A stretch of 17,107 nt of DNA from Thermoleophilia bacterium UBA6103. Lineage in GTDB: Bacteria; Actinomycetota; Thermoleophilia; UBA2241. A program made the translations under genes and the position numbers. Below the pieces are notes generated by a model, which searched no databases, was not told where the DNA came from, and saw only the letters and a program-made list of their open reading frames with translations. Shown one piece after another: positions 6,863 through 15,433 of the stretch; the first letter of the stretch is position 1, and every line of letters begins with the position of its first letter. The DNA lies in contig DIWP01000027.1 in NCBI GenBank assembly GCA_002423545.1, positions 7,936-25,042 on the forward strand, in the 5' to 3' direction.

Positions 6863-9436
6863 ATGTCTTCCACGCGCGCGAGCACTCGCGGCCGTCGCTC
6901 CGGCGGCCGCCCATCAACGCGGCCGGCGACCCGGCCACGGGCCGCTTCCGGCGGCTCCGGCGGCGCCGAGCGGCCGTCGCTGCAGCGCGACGTGGGCGCC
7001 ATCGTCTGTGTCGCCTTGGCCGTCTTTCTCGCCTGCGTCCTCTACTTCGGCTGGAGCGGCGGTGTGGTGGGTCGGGGTCTCGACACCTTCCTGCGCACGC
7101 TCGTGGGACTGCTGACCTATGCCGTACCGCTGCTCCTGGTGTACGGCGCCGTCCTGATCGTCACCGGAGCACGCCGGCGGCCGCTGCCGGCGGCCACCAT
7201 CGGCCTCGTCATCCTCTGCCTGGCGTTTCTGCTGGCGGCGGCCGCCGACAGCTTCGGCCTCTTCGCCGACCGTCCGGCCAAGCTCTGGCAGGTCGACGTG
7301 ATGCGCAGCCACGGCGGGGCCGTGGGAGAGACGCTCTGGGCCGGGAGCGGCTTTCTTCTGGGACGCATCGGGACGAACATCCTCGTGTGCGCGGCGCTGG
7401 CGGCCGGCCTGCTGCTCGTGTCCGGGTCGTCGCTCGGCCTCTGGGCGCGACGCTCGCGACACGGCGTGGCCGCTGCCGGTCGTGCGGCACGACGGTCGGC
7501 CGAGACGCTGGGAGCACGCGGCAGCGCCCTCGGGAGAAGAGGTGACGCTGAAGGCCGGCCGGCCGCGGACGAGCTGGTGACCGACGTCCTGTCTCGGCGC
7601 GGTGGGCTCGGCGGTGATACCGAGGCGGCCACGATCGTCGACGCTACCGAGGCGACGACCATGCCCGGGTCATTCGGACCGGCGGTGTCGACCCATGCAC
7701 CACGCCTTGTCGACGCCGCCCGCGACGTCCCGGAGCTGTATCCGGACGGCGGCACGTCTTCGCCCCACAGGTCCGTGGACGGCGGCGAGACGACGACGGC
7801 GGCCGACCCTCCGGTGGACCCGGCAGACGCCGCCGGGACGCAGCTCTCGCTCGCCGACGCCGCCGGCGGCGAGACACCGGCGGGCGCCTTCGGGGACTCC
7901 GCCGAACGCAGCTGGAGCGTTCCCGACCCGACCGTGCTGCGCGTCCTGGGCGTCGGTCACGGCGAGACGCCGCACACCATCGAAGAGGTGTCGGCACGGC
8001 TGGTGGAGACGCTCGCCAGCTTCGGCGTCCAGGCTCAGGTGATCGATCACGTGTCGGGCCCGCGAGTGACGCGCTACGAGCTGCAGCTGGCACCCGGCAC
8101 CAAGGTGAGCCGCGTCTCGTCGCTCAAGGCAGACCTGGCCTACGCCCTGGCCGCCACCGAGATCCGCGTGCAGGCGCCGATCCCAGGCAAGTCGGCGGTC
8201 GGTGTGGAGGTGCCCAACATGCGACCGAACTTCGTCGGTCTCGGCGACATCTACGGCGCGTTCCCCTCCAGCGCTTCTCCTCTGGCCTTCTGGCTCGGCA
8301 AGGATATCGCCGGCAAGGACGTGCTGGCCGACCTCACCAAGCTGATCCACCTCCTCGTGGCCGGCACTACCGGCTCCGGCAAGAGCGCCTGCATCAACTG
8401 CTTTCTCAGCGGCGTCCTGCTGCGGGCCACGCCGGATCAGGTGCGTCTGATACTGATCGACCCCAAGAAGGTCGAACTCTCGCACTTCGACGGCGTGCCG
8501 CATCTGCTCACGCCGGTGGTCACAGACATGCGCAAGGCCGGCTACGTGCTCGCCAACGTGGTCCACGAGATGGAGCGCCGCTACGAGCTCATGGCTGCCA
8601 CCGGCAACTCGCAGAACCTGCGCGACCTCAACAAGAAGCGCGTCAAGGCCGGCGAGCAGCCGCTGCCGTACATCGTGCTCGTCATCGACGAGCTCGCCGA
8701 CCTCATGATGGTGGCGCCCAACGACGTGGAGAGCGCCATCACCCGTCTGGGGCAGCTTGGGCGGGGGGCCGGCGTCCACATGGTCGTCGCGACACAGCGC
8801 CCGAGCGTGGACGTGATCACCGGCCTCATCAAGAGCAACATCCCTTCGCGCATCGCGTTCGCGGTCTCCTCACAGACCGACTCCCGGGTGATCCTCGACA
8901 CCGGCGGCGCCGAGAGCCTGCTCGGCGAGGGAGACATGCTGTTCAGCCCGCACGGCAGCCTCCGCATGCTCCGCGTGCAGGGTGCGTTCACCTCGTCCGA
9001 TGAGATGAAGCTGATCACCACCCACTGGCGGCAGCAGGCCGACCCGGAGTTCCGCCAGGACCTGCTGGAGACGCCGGCCGAGGCTGCTCAGGAGGGCCCC
9101 GCGGGGGCGGCGGAGGACGAGTTGCTGGCCGACGCCATCACGACCGTGGTGACCACCGGAGCGGCGTCGGTCGCCCTGCTGCAACGCCGCCTGCGCGTCG
9201 GCTATGCTCGTGCCGGACGGCTCGTCGACATCATGGAGCAGCGCGGCATCATCTCCGGCTACGACGGCAGCAAGGCGCGCGGCGTGCTCATCACCGAGGA
9301 CGACCTGCCGCGCATCATCGCCGAGCTGAACGGGCCACCCGACGAGGCTGCGGAGCACGATGACGGCGCGGCCGACCCGCCGACCGCGCCCGCCGAGGCA
9401 GACGCCGCCCCCGACACCGTGGAGAACGACGCCTGA
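6863..9436 (+). CDS. ftsK: DNA translocase FtsK/SpoIIIE
   Basis: FtsK is a septum-associated hexameric DNA pump that clears chromosome ends during division. The 857-residue protein has a basic N-terminus and about four membrane helices (near 44-62, 80-101, 111-128, 170-188). A low-complexity acidic and Ala/Gly/Asp-rich linker follows (about 195-345), then the alpha/beta motor. Walker A is GTTGSGKS (501-508) and Walker B is VLVIDELADL with D609/E610. The C-terminal winged-helix gamma domain (about 753-820, LLQRRLRVGYARAGRLVDIMEQRG) binds orienting DNA motifs in this family. The tail after about residue 825 is acidic and probably disordered. ATG 6863 is the only reasonable start and has a weak GAGAG upstream. 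The gene sits where spoIIIE does in Bacillus, and its end is marked by a terminator-like hairpin. Confidence 0.96.
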   Translation: MSSTRASTRGRRSGGRPSTRPATRPRAASGGSGGAERPSLQRDVGAIVCVALAVFLACVLYFGWSGGVVGRGLDTFLRTLVGLLTYAVPLLLVYGAVLIVTGARRRPLPAATIGLVILCLAFLLAAAADSFGLFADRPAKLWQVDVMRSHGGAVGETLWAGSGFLLGRIGTNILVCAALAAGLLLVSGSSLGLWARRSRHGVAAAGRAARRSAETLGARGSALGRRGDAEGRPAADELVTDVLSRRGGLGGDTEAATIVDATEATTMPGSFGPAVSTHAPRLVDAARDVPELYPDGGTSSPHRSVDGGETTTAADPPVDPADAAGTQLSLADAAGGETPAGAFGDSAERSWSVPDPTVLRVLGVGHGETPHTIEEVSARLVETLASFGVQAQVIDHVSGPRVTRYELQLAPGTKVSRVSSLKADLAYALAATEIRVQAPIPGKSAVGVEVPNMRPNFVGLGDIYGAFPSSASPLAFWLGKDIAGKDVLADLTKLIHLLVAGTTGSGKSACINCFLSGVLLRATPDQVRLILIDPKKVELSHFDGVPHLLTPVVTDMRKAGYVLANVVHEMERRYELMAATGNSQNLRDLNKKRVKAGEQPLPYIVLVIDELADLMMVAPNDVESAITRLGQLGRGAGVHMVVATQRPSVDVITGLIKSNIPSRIAFAVSSQTDSRVILDTGGAESLLGEGDMLFSPHGSLRMLRVQGAFTSSDEMKLITTHWRQQADPEFRQDLLETPAEAAQEGPAGAAEDELLADAITTVVTTGAASVALLQRRLRVGYARAGRLVDIMEQRGIISGYDGSKARGVLITEDDLPRIIAELNGPPDEAAEHDDGAADPPTAPAEADAAPDTVENDA

Positions 9437-9444
9437 GGTAGCCC

Positions 9445-9468
9445 GGAATCCCTCTGTGCAGGGATTTC
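9445..9468 (+). terminator. Terminator-like hairpin after ftsK
   Basis: The core stem AATCCCT (9447-9453) pairs with AGGGATT (9460-9466) across a six-base loop. It extends by a G-T wobble and a G-C pair to nine bp. A pyrimidine-rich but weak T tract follows. It begins nine bases past the ftsK stop, and a promoter-like element comes next, so this is a likely transcription-unit boundary. Confidence 0.55.
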
Positions 9469-9488
9469 TCCTCTGCTGCCGGACGCGA

Positions 9489-9517
9489 TTGCCCCAGCCG
9501 CGGTCAGAACGTAGACT
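9489..9517 (+). promoter_or_regulatory. Putative sigma-70-type promoter for the HTH-rimO-pgsA-cinA-thpR unit
   Basis: TTGCCC (9489-9494) and TAGACT (9512-9517) are separated by 17 bases, matching the actinobacterial TTGACA / TANNNT pattern. Transcription would start near 9524, after the ftsK terminator-like hairpin and about 75 bases before the chosen HTH gene start. Confidence 0.5.
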
Positions 9518-9600
9518 AGCAGGGGCAGTGCGCCCAGACCGCTGCTTCTCCGGTGCAATCACAAGGTGCGCCCCGGCGGCGTGCCCAGCAGGACGGCCCA

Positions 9601-10344
9601 GTGTTCGAGATCGGTGCCACGCTCCGCGAGGCGCGCGTCCGTAAGCGCCTCACGCTCCAGCAGGTCGAAGAGGACACCAAGATCCGGACCAAGTACCTCC
9701 AGGCGATGGAGGACGAGGACTTCGGCCAGCTGCCGGGCAGCGCGTACGCCAAAGGCTTCCTGCACAGCTACGCCGCCTATCTGGGACTCGACACCCAGAT
9801 CGTCCTCGACGAGTTCAACTCGCGTCACGGCGAACAGGCTCCGGATCCGCTGGCCGGACCTTCGGCCCTCCGCCGCCCGCCGCACTCGCGCCGGCGCTCC
9901 GGCCTCGTCTTCTTCGCCGTGGTCGCCGTGCTCGTCCTGGCCTCGATCTACCTTCTGGGGCTGCGCGGCAACGGGGCAGACGAGGCGCCACCCAAGGTGG
10001 TCCCCAGCGTCCTGTCGCCGAGCGCCTCGCCGAGCGTCGCCGTCGCGTCACCCTCACCGTCTCCGTCACCGACGCCGACGGTCAGCAAGGTCGCTATCGA
10101 GGTGACGGGAGCGTCGTGCTATTTCGAGGTCTTTGAAGGCAGCCTTGACGGCCAGGCGCAGTTTGCCGACACGCTCGTCCAGGGCCAGACAGAGTCCTTC
10201 CAGACGAAGAAGAAGCTCTTCATCCGTATCGGCGGCGATCCGGCCGCCCTGGCGCTGCGCGTCAACGGCAAGGACATCCGCACGAGCGGCGATGTCTCGG
10301 GCGTCGTGTATGTCATCAACAAGGGGCGCCTCACCAGGCAGTGA
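9601..10344 (+). CDS. RodZ-like membrane protein: N-terminal HTH, one TM helix, DUF4115-type C-terminus
   Basis: The 247-residue protein has three parts. First comes a helix-turn-helix domain of the RodZ/YmfM type (about 1-70: GATLREAR, LTLQQVEEDTKIRTKYLQAME). A single membrane helix follows at about 101-121. Then a Ser/Pro-rich spacer (about 140-163) leads to an extracytoplasmic beta-rich domain resembling the RodZ C-terminal DUF4115 domain (ending with LRVNGKDI). In rod-shaped bacteria RodZ links MreB to the wall machinery; YmfM occupies this same place before pgsA in Bacillus. Whether this protein acts in cell shape or in transcription is not shown by the sequence. GTG 9601 places the start at FEIGATLREAR, where homologues usually begin, with GGACGG nearby. 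GTG 9553 would add 16 residues but has no Shine-Dalgarno. It overlaps rimO by GTGA. Confidence 0.88.
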   Translation: MFEIGATLREARVRKRLTLQQVEEDTKIRTKYLQAMEDEDFGQLPGSAYAKGFLHSYAAYLGLDTQIVLDEFNSRHGEQAPDPLAGPSALRRPPHSRRRSGLVFFAVVAVLVLASIYLLGLRGNGADEAPPKVVPSVLSPSASPSVAVASPSPSPSPTPTVSKVAIEVTGASCYFEVFEGSLDGQAQFADTLVQGQTESFQTKKKLFIRIGGDPAALALRVNGKDIRTSGDVSGVVYVINKGRLTRQ

Positions 10345-11738
10345 CGCCACACCGGTCCCCATCTGCCGCCGATCGCCGGCCCGGTGCCGGGTTCGCCGTG
10401 ATCACCGTCGGCTGTCCCAAGAACGAGGCCGACTCCGACTCCCTGTCGGCGGCGCTGGCGGCCGCCGGACATCGGCCGGTCGCCGCCGAGGCCGCCGCGG
10501 TGATCGTCGTCAACACCTGCGGCTTCATCGACGCCGCCAAGGAGGAGTCGATCGACGTCATCCTGGCGGCCGCCGGGCTTGCTCGCCGCACCGGCGCCCG
10601 CCTGGCCGTCATCGGCTGTCTGGTCTCCCTCTACGGCGCTCAGCTGCGGGAAGAGCTTCCCGAGGTCGACCTGTTCACGGCGTTCGAGCAGGCTCCCCTG
10701 TTCGCCTTGCTCGACGCGGCCGCCGAGTCTGCCGCCAGGAACCGCACCGGCGGCGCCGCCGAAGCGCCCGCCGGCCCGGTCGTCTCTCGCACCACTCGGA
10801 TCACGCGACCACGGCGCCCCGTCCACTCGTTCGTGAAGATCTCGGACGGCTGCGACCACTGGTGCGCCTTCTGCACGATCCCGCTCATCAAGGGTCGCTA
10901 CGAGGTGGTGCCGCCATCCACCATCCTCGAGAACGCCGACCGTGCCTTGACGGCCGGCGCCCGCGAGCTGGTCCTGGTCGGCCAGGACACCTCCCGCTGG
11001 ACATGGCCGGGCTACGGGGGGCCGGCGCGCCTGCTCGCCGACCTGAAGTCGCTGGGAGCGCACTGGTTGCGACTGCTGTACCTGCAGCCCGACGGCGTCG
11101 ACGACGCGCTGCTCGACGCCGTCGCCGAGCATGCGGTGCCGTACCTGGACCTGCCGCTGCAGCATGCCGACGGCGCCGTCCTGAGGCTGATGGGGAGGGG
11201 GGGCGACGCACGTGCCTACCTGACTCTTCTGGAACACATCCGCGCCCGCATCCCGAACGTCGCCGTGCGCTCCACGTTCCTGGTGGGACACCCCGGTGAG
11301 AGCGAGGCGGCCTTTGCGGCGCTCGTGAGCTTCGTCCGCGCTGCCGGCCTGGCTCTGGCTGGGGTGTTCGTCTTCGACCCGCAGGACGGCACGCGGGCGG
11401 CGACCATGCCGGGTCGCGTGCCGGCCGCCGTCGCCGAGCGCCGCGCGGCGCGCCTGTCGGAAGAGATCGAGCGCGCCGCGGAGCCCTTCTGGAAGCAACT
11501 CATCGGCCGGTCTTTCGAGGTGCTCGTGGAGCGGGGCGTCGGCGACCCGCGGCGAGAAGCGGTAGGCCGGATCTGCTACCAGGCGCCCGACGTCGACGGG
11601 GTCACCTACGTCACCGGCCGCTCGACACGGCGCGGCGCCGTGCTGCGCGCGCTTCCTGCCGATATCATCGGGTACGACGTCCACGCGGTCGCGGAACAGC
11701 CGCCGGCGGACGTCCGGCACCGAAGGGGCACACCATGA
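10341..11738 (+). CDS. rimO: Ribosomal protein S12 methylthiotransferase
   Basis: RimO is a radical-SAM methylthiotransferase that modifies an aspartate of ribosomal protein S12. The 465-residue protein has the N-terminal methylthiotransferase domain with three cluster cysteines: C25 in VGCPKNEADS, C60 in NTCGFI, C93 in IGCLVSLYG. The radical-SAM motif CxxxCxxC is C171, C175 and C178 in DGCDHWCAFCTIP. A C-terminal TRAM-like domain follows. LVGQDTSRW matches the RimO-type QDT(T)R segment, which favours RimO over MiaB. The GRYEVVPP stretch after the cysteines differs from the usual RSRP of RimO. GTG 10341 overlaps the stop of the RodZ-like gene. An in-frame GTG at 10398 is too close to the conserved VGCPKN region to be likely. 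The end overlaps pgsA by ATGA. Confidence 0.9.
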   Translation: MTPHRSPSAADRRPGAGFAVITVGCPKNEADSDSLSAALAAAGHRPVAAEAAAVIVVNTCGFIDAAKEESIDVILAAAGLARRTGARLAVIGCLVSLYGAQLREELPEVDLFTAFEQAPLFALLDAAAESAARNRTGGAAEAPAGPVVSRTTRITRPRRPVHSFVKISDGCDHWCAFCTIPLIKGRYEVVPPSTILENADRALTAGARELVLVGQDTSRWTWPGYGGPARLLADLKSLGAHWLRLLYLQPDGVDDALLDAVAEHAVPYLDLPLQHADGAVLRLMGRGGDARAYLTLLEHIRARIPNVAVRSTFLVGHPGESEAAFAALVSFVRAAGLALAGVFVFDPQDGTRAATMPGRVPAAVAERRAARLSEEIERAAEPFWKQLIGRSFEVLVERGVGDPRREAVGRICYQAPDVDGVTYVTGRSTRRGAVLRALPADIIGYDVHAVAEQPPADVRHRRGTP

Positions 11739-12436
11739 ACGCCGCCAACGCCATCACCGTGACGCGCATCCTCCTCATCCCGGTGTTCCTGGTGCTGCTG
11801 TTCGTGGAGGTGCCTTACGGCGAGTACCTCGCCGTCGCCGTCTTCGCTCTCGCGGCAGGCACCGACAAGCTCGACGGATACGTCGCGCGGCGCAGCAAGA
11901 CCGTGACCGCCGCCGGGATGTTCCTCGATCCGCTGGCCGACAAGCTGCTGGTCTCGGCGGCGCTCATCGCCCTGGTCAGCCTCGAACAGCTGCCGGCCTG
12001 GGTGGCGATGGTCATCATCGGCCGCGAGTTCGCGGTGACCGGCCTGCGTGTGTTCGCCTCCGCCCAGGGGGTGTCCATCCCCGCCGACAGGCTCGGCAAG
12101 CTCAAGACCATCAGTCAGATCGCCGCCATCATCTTCCTGCTGGTACCGCGGGCTGCGTTCCCCGGCGACACCATCGTGGCCGACGTCCTGATCTATACGG
12201 CCGTGGCCCTCACCCTCATCTCCGGGATCGAATACTTCTGGAATGCACGTGACCTCCTGACCAAGGCAGACCGCAGGGTCGCGCCCGACGGATCGCCCGA
12301 GTGTCCGCCGTGTCCTGCCCACGAGCGGACCGAGCGACGAGAGGACGACCACGACGATCAGGCGCCCGGCCCCAAGCCGGACACGCCGCCCACAGGCCGC
12401 ACCAGGGCCGGTCCGGCTCCGGAGCGGCGCGCATGA
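11735..12436 (+). CDS. pgsA: CDP-diacylglycerol--glycerol-3-phosphate 3-phosphatidyltransferase-like CDP-alcohol phosphatidyltransferase
   Basis: This integral membrane enzyme family makes phosphatidylglycerol phosphate from CDP-diacylglycerol. The family signature is complete: D44 and D47 in TDKLDGYVAR, then G61, D65 and D69 in AGMFLDPLAD. N-terminal NAANAITVTRILLIPVFL is typical of PgsA, and several further hydrophobic segments run to about residue 165. ATG 11735 overlaps the rimO stop, with AAGGGG six bases upstream. At 233 residues it is longer than the usual 180-200. The extra length is a hydrophilic, Pro- and charge-rich tail from about residue 178, containing a CPPC motif (C190, C193). 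The position before cinA and recA matches pgsA in Bacillus, which supports this assignment over other CDP-alcohol transferases. Substrate specificity remains inferred. Confidence 0.88.
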   Translation: MNAANAITVTRILLIPVFLVLLFVEVPYGEYLAVAVFALAAGTDKLDGYVARRSKTVTAAGMFLDPLADKLLVSAALIALVSLEQLPAWVAMVIIGREFAVTGLRVFASAQGVSIPADRLGKLKTISQIAAIIFLLVPRAAFPGDTIVADVLIYTAVALTLISGIEYFWNARDLLTKADRRVAPDGSPECPPCPAHERTERREDDHDDQAPGPKPDTPPTGRTRAGPAPERRA

Positions 12437-13683
12437 CGGCGACCGCGCCTCCCGTCGCCGCGGTCCTGCTCACCGGAGACGAGTTGCTGCAGGGACGTGT
12501 CCGCGACACCAACGGGCCGTTTCTGGGCGCCTCGCTCATCGAGGCCGGGTTCTCCGTCCGGCGCTCGCTCGTGGTCGCCGACGAACCGGCCGAGATCGCC
12601 GCCGCGCTGCGCTGGCTTCTCGCCGGCGAGCCCCGCCTGATCGTGATCAGCGGTGGCCTCGGCACCACCCACGACGACGTCACGATGGCCACCGTCGCCG
12701 AGGTCCTGGAGCGCCCTCTCATCCGCCATGAAGACGCCTGGCGACACGTCCGGGACCGCGTGCGCGAGGTAGCCGCGCGGCGTCACCTCGACGCCGCCGA
12801 GCTCGAGTCGCAGGCTGCCCGGCAGGCGCTCCTCCCGCGCGGCGCCCGCTGCGTGGCGCCGGCGGGCCTGGCGCCGGGCGCCATCGTCGACGCCGGCGTC
12901 ACTGCAGTGGTGGTCCTGCCGGGCGTGCCGCGCGAGCTGGAGACGATGTGGCCGCCGCTCCTGGCGGAGCTGGCCGCGGGGCTGCCGCGGCCCCGGGTAC
13001 GACTCCTGCGTGTCCACGGCGTCGGTGAGATGCAGGTGGTCCCCATCGTCGAGGCCGTGCCGCGCGACGGGCTCGAGGTCGGGATCACCGCCGGGGACGG
13101 TGAGATCGTGATCCGCATCGCGGCGTACGACGACCGCGCGGAGGAACGCGCCGCTGTGCTGGCCGAGCGCCTCAGCGACGAGCTGCCGGTGTTCTCCAGC
13201 GACGGCCGTACTCTCGACGAGCTCGTCGCCGAGTCGCTCCGCCGTCGTCATGCCACCGTGGCGGTCGCCGAGTCCTGCACCGGCGGACTCCTCGGCGCTC
13301 GCCTCACGGCGCTGCCCGGCAGCTCCGACTACTTCGTCGGCGGCGTCCTCTCGTACTCCGACCGGCTGAAAGAGCGACTGCTCGACGTACCGGTCGCCCT
13401 GTTGCGCCGGCACGGCGCCGTCTCGGCGCCGGTCGCCGAGGCCATGGCCTGCGGCGTCCGGGCGCGGACCGGGGCCGAGTACGCACTCGCCGTGACCGGC
13501 ATTGCCGGACCGGCGGGCGGCAGCGCCGAGAAGCCGGTGGGACTCGTCTACGTCGCCTGTACGACGCCGCAGGCGTCCACGGTCACCGAGCACCGCCTTC
13601 CAGGCGACCGAGCGACCGTGCGCGATGCGACGGTGACCGCAGCCCTGCACGCGTTGCGCCGGTCGCTCGACGAGCGGCCGTGA
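12433..13683 (+). CDS. cinA: CinA family protein (MoCF-like domain plus nicotinamide-nucleotide amidase domain)
   Basis: Two-domain CinA proteins carry an N-terminal molybdopterin-binding-like domain (COG1058), linked to ADP-ribose pyrophosphatase activity. They also carry a C-terminal amidase that deamidates NMN in pyridine nucleotide recycling. The 416-residue length is normal. N-terminal marks are LLTGDELLQG, GGLGTTHDDVT and LPGVPRELE. The C-terminal domain has AESCTGGLLGARLT with the catalytic-type S281, GGVLSYSDRLKERLL and VTGIAGPAGG. ATG 12433 overlaps the pgsA stop as ATGA, with GGAG at 12421-12424. An upstream in-frame GTG at 12301 would only add residues read out of frame through the pgsA tail. 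Adjacency to recA is a very common arrangement; the name recalls the competence-induced cinA-recA operon of Streptococcus. Confidence 0.94.
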   Translation: MTATAPPVAAVLLTGDELLQGRVRDTNGPFLGASLIEAGFSVRRSLVVADEPAEIAAALRWLLAGEPRLIVISGGLGTTHDDVTMATVAEVLERPLIRHEDAWRHVRDRVREVAARRHLDAAELESQAARQALLPRGARCVAPAGLAPGAIVDAGVTAVVVLPGVPRELETMWPPLLAELAAGLPRPRVRLLRVHGVGEMQVVPIVEAVPRDGLEVGITAGDGEIVIRIAAYDDRAEERAAVLAERLSDELPVFSSDGRTLDELVAESLRRRHATVAVAESCTGGLLGARLTALPGSSDYFVGGVLSYSDRLKERLLDVPVALLRRHGAVSAPVAEAMACGVRARTGAEYALAVTGIAGPAGGSAEKPVGLVYVACTTPQASTVTEHRLPGDRATVRDATVTAALHALRRSLDERP

Positions 13684-14261
13684 CGCCGGTGGATGACGGG
13701 AGCCGGCAGCGCCCGCTGCGCCTTTTCGTGGCATCCGAGCTGCCGGCGGACGCACTGGCCCGCATCGCGGCGTGGCAGGAGCGAGAGCTGGCGCCACGCG
13801 GCGCGCTGCGCGTCAATCGCAGCCTGCACCTGACCCTGTGCTTTCTCGGGTCGGTACCCGCCGAGCGCCGCGCGGAGGTGGAGAACGTGCTCGCCGGCGT
13901 GCCGGTTGAGCCGGCGACGGTGGCGGTCGGCGACGCGATCTTCCTGCCGGAGCACGGACGCAAGCGGATCGTCGCCCTGCCGTTGACGGCCGCCGCCGGG
14001 GCGCCCGGCGGACTGCAGCGTCTGCACGACCTACAGGCACGGATCGCCGCGGCGCTGATCGGGAGCGACCTCTGCGAAGCGGAATCCCGGCCCTGGCTGC
14101 CACATCTCACAGTCGCCAGATTCCGCCGTCCCGGTCACCCTTTTGACCTGCAAAACGTCAACTTCGGCGAGCTTCTTCTGTCCCGCGTGGTCCTCTATAC
14201 TAGTGTCCTCGACAGGAGTGGCGCCATCCATACCCCCCTGAGAACATACACCGCACGGTAG
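13680..14261 (+). CDS. thpR: RNA 2',3'-cyclic phosphodiesterase (2H phosphoesterase)
   Basis: ThpR (LigT-like) proteins hydrolyse RNA 2',3'-cyclic phosphate ends to 2'-phosphates. The 193-residue length is typical. Both HxT motifs of the 2H fold are present: H50/T52 in HLTLCFLG and H142/T144 in HLTVARFR. The N-terminal RLFVASELP and C-terminal VVLYTSVLDRSGAIHTPL also match the family. GTG 13680 overlaps the cinA stop by GTGA, so translation is probably coupled. The last 120 bases are clearly more AT-rich than the rest of the gene and appear to carry the recA promoter. The stop lies 17 bases before the recA start. Confidence 0.92.
   Translation: MTPVDDGSRQRPLRLFVASELPADALARIAAWQERELAPRGALRVNRSLHLTLCFLGSVPAERRAEVENVLAGVPVEPATVAVGDAIFLPEHGRKRIVALPLTAAAGAPGGLQRLHDLQARIAAALIGSDLCEAESRPWLPHLTVARFRRPGHPFDLQNVNFGELLLSRVVLYTSVLDRSGAIHTPLRTYTAR
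14173..14201 (+). promoter_or_regulatory. Putative recA promoter within the end of thpR
   Basis: A near-consensus -10 box TATACT (14196-14201) stands out in this GC-rich sequence. Seventeen bases upstream is a weak -35, TTCTTC (14173-14178). Transcription would start near 14208, about 70 bases before recA. I see no actinobacterial or Bacillus-type LexA box around it. Confidence 0.5.
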
Positions 14262-14269
14262 GAGAGGAG
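14260..14269 (+). promoter_or_regulatory. Double Shine-Dalgarno run of recA
   Basis: AGGAGAGGAG ends nine bases before the GTG at 14279 and overlaps the thpR stop codon. It supports GTG as the recA start and predicts strong initiation. Confidence 0.7.
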
Positions 14270-14278
14270 CCCGACACC

Positions 14279-15388
<1,110 letters not shown>

Positions 15389-15419
15389 CGTTGGCGATCC
15401 CGTTCGCTCGGACCTGAGC

Positions 15420-15424
15420 AGGAG
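15420..15424 (+). promoter_or_regulatory. Ribosome binding site of recX
   Basis: AGGAG lies nine bases before the GTG at 15434 and fixes that start. The recA-recX gap is 45 bases with no evident terminator, so recX is probably co-transcribed with recA. Confidence 0.6.
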
Positions 15425-15433
15425 CGCCTCCGG

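Noticed and set aside
11192..11199. GGGGAGGG (also at 16056-16063), matching the GGGNAGGG FtsK-orienting motif
   Set aside because: That motif is established for gamma-proteobacteria. In such GC-rich DNA two occurrences in coding sequence are expected by chance.
10341..11738. MiaB (tRNA methylthiotransferase) as the identity of the radical-SAM gene
   Set aside because: The LVGQDTSRW segment and the DGCDHWCAFCTIPLIKG region fit RimO better. MiaB usually lies downstream of rny in related gene orders.
12301..12432. N-terminal extension of CinA from GTG 12301
   Set aside because: It would be read out of frame through the end of pgsA. ATG 12433 has GGAG upstream and matches the family start.
14242..14249. 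GAACATAC before recA as a LexA half-site
   Set aside because: The matching GTTC half is absent at the required spacing, so it is only a half-site and probably chance.
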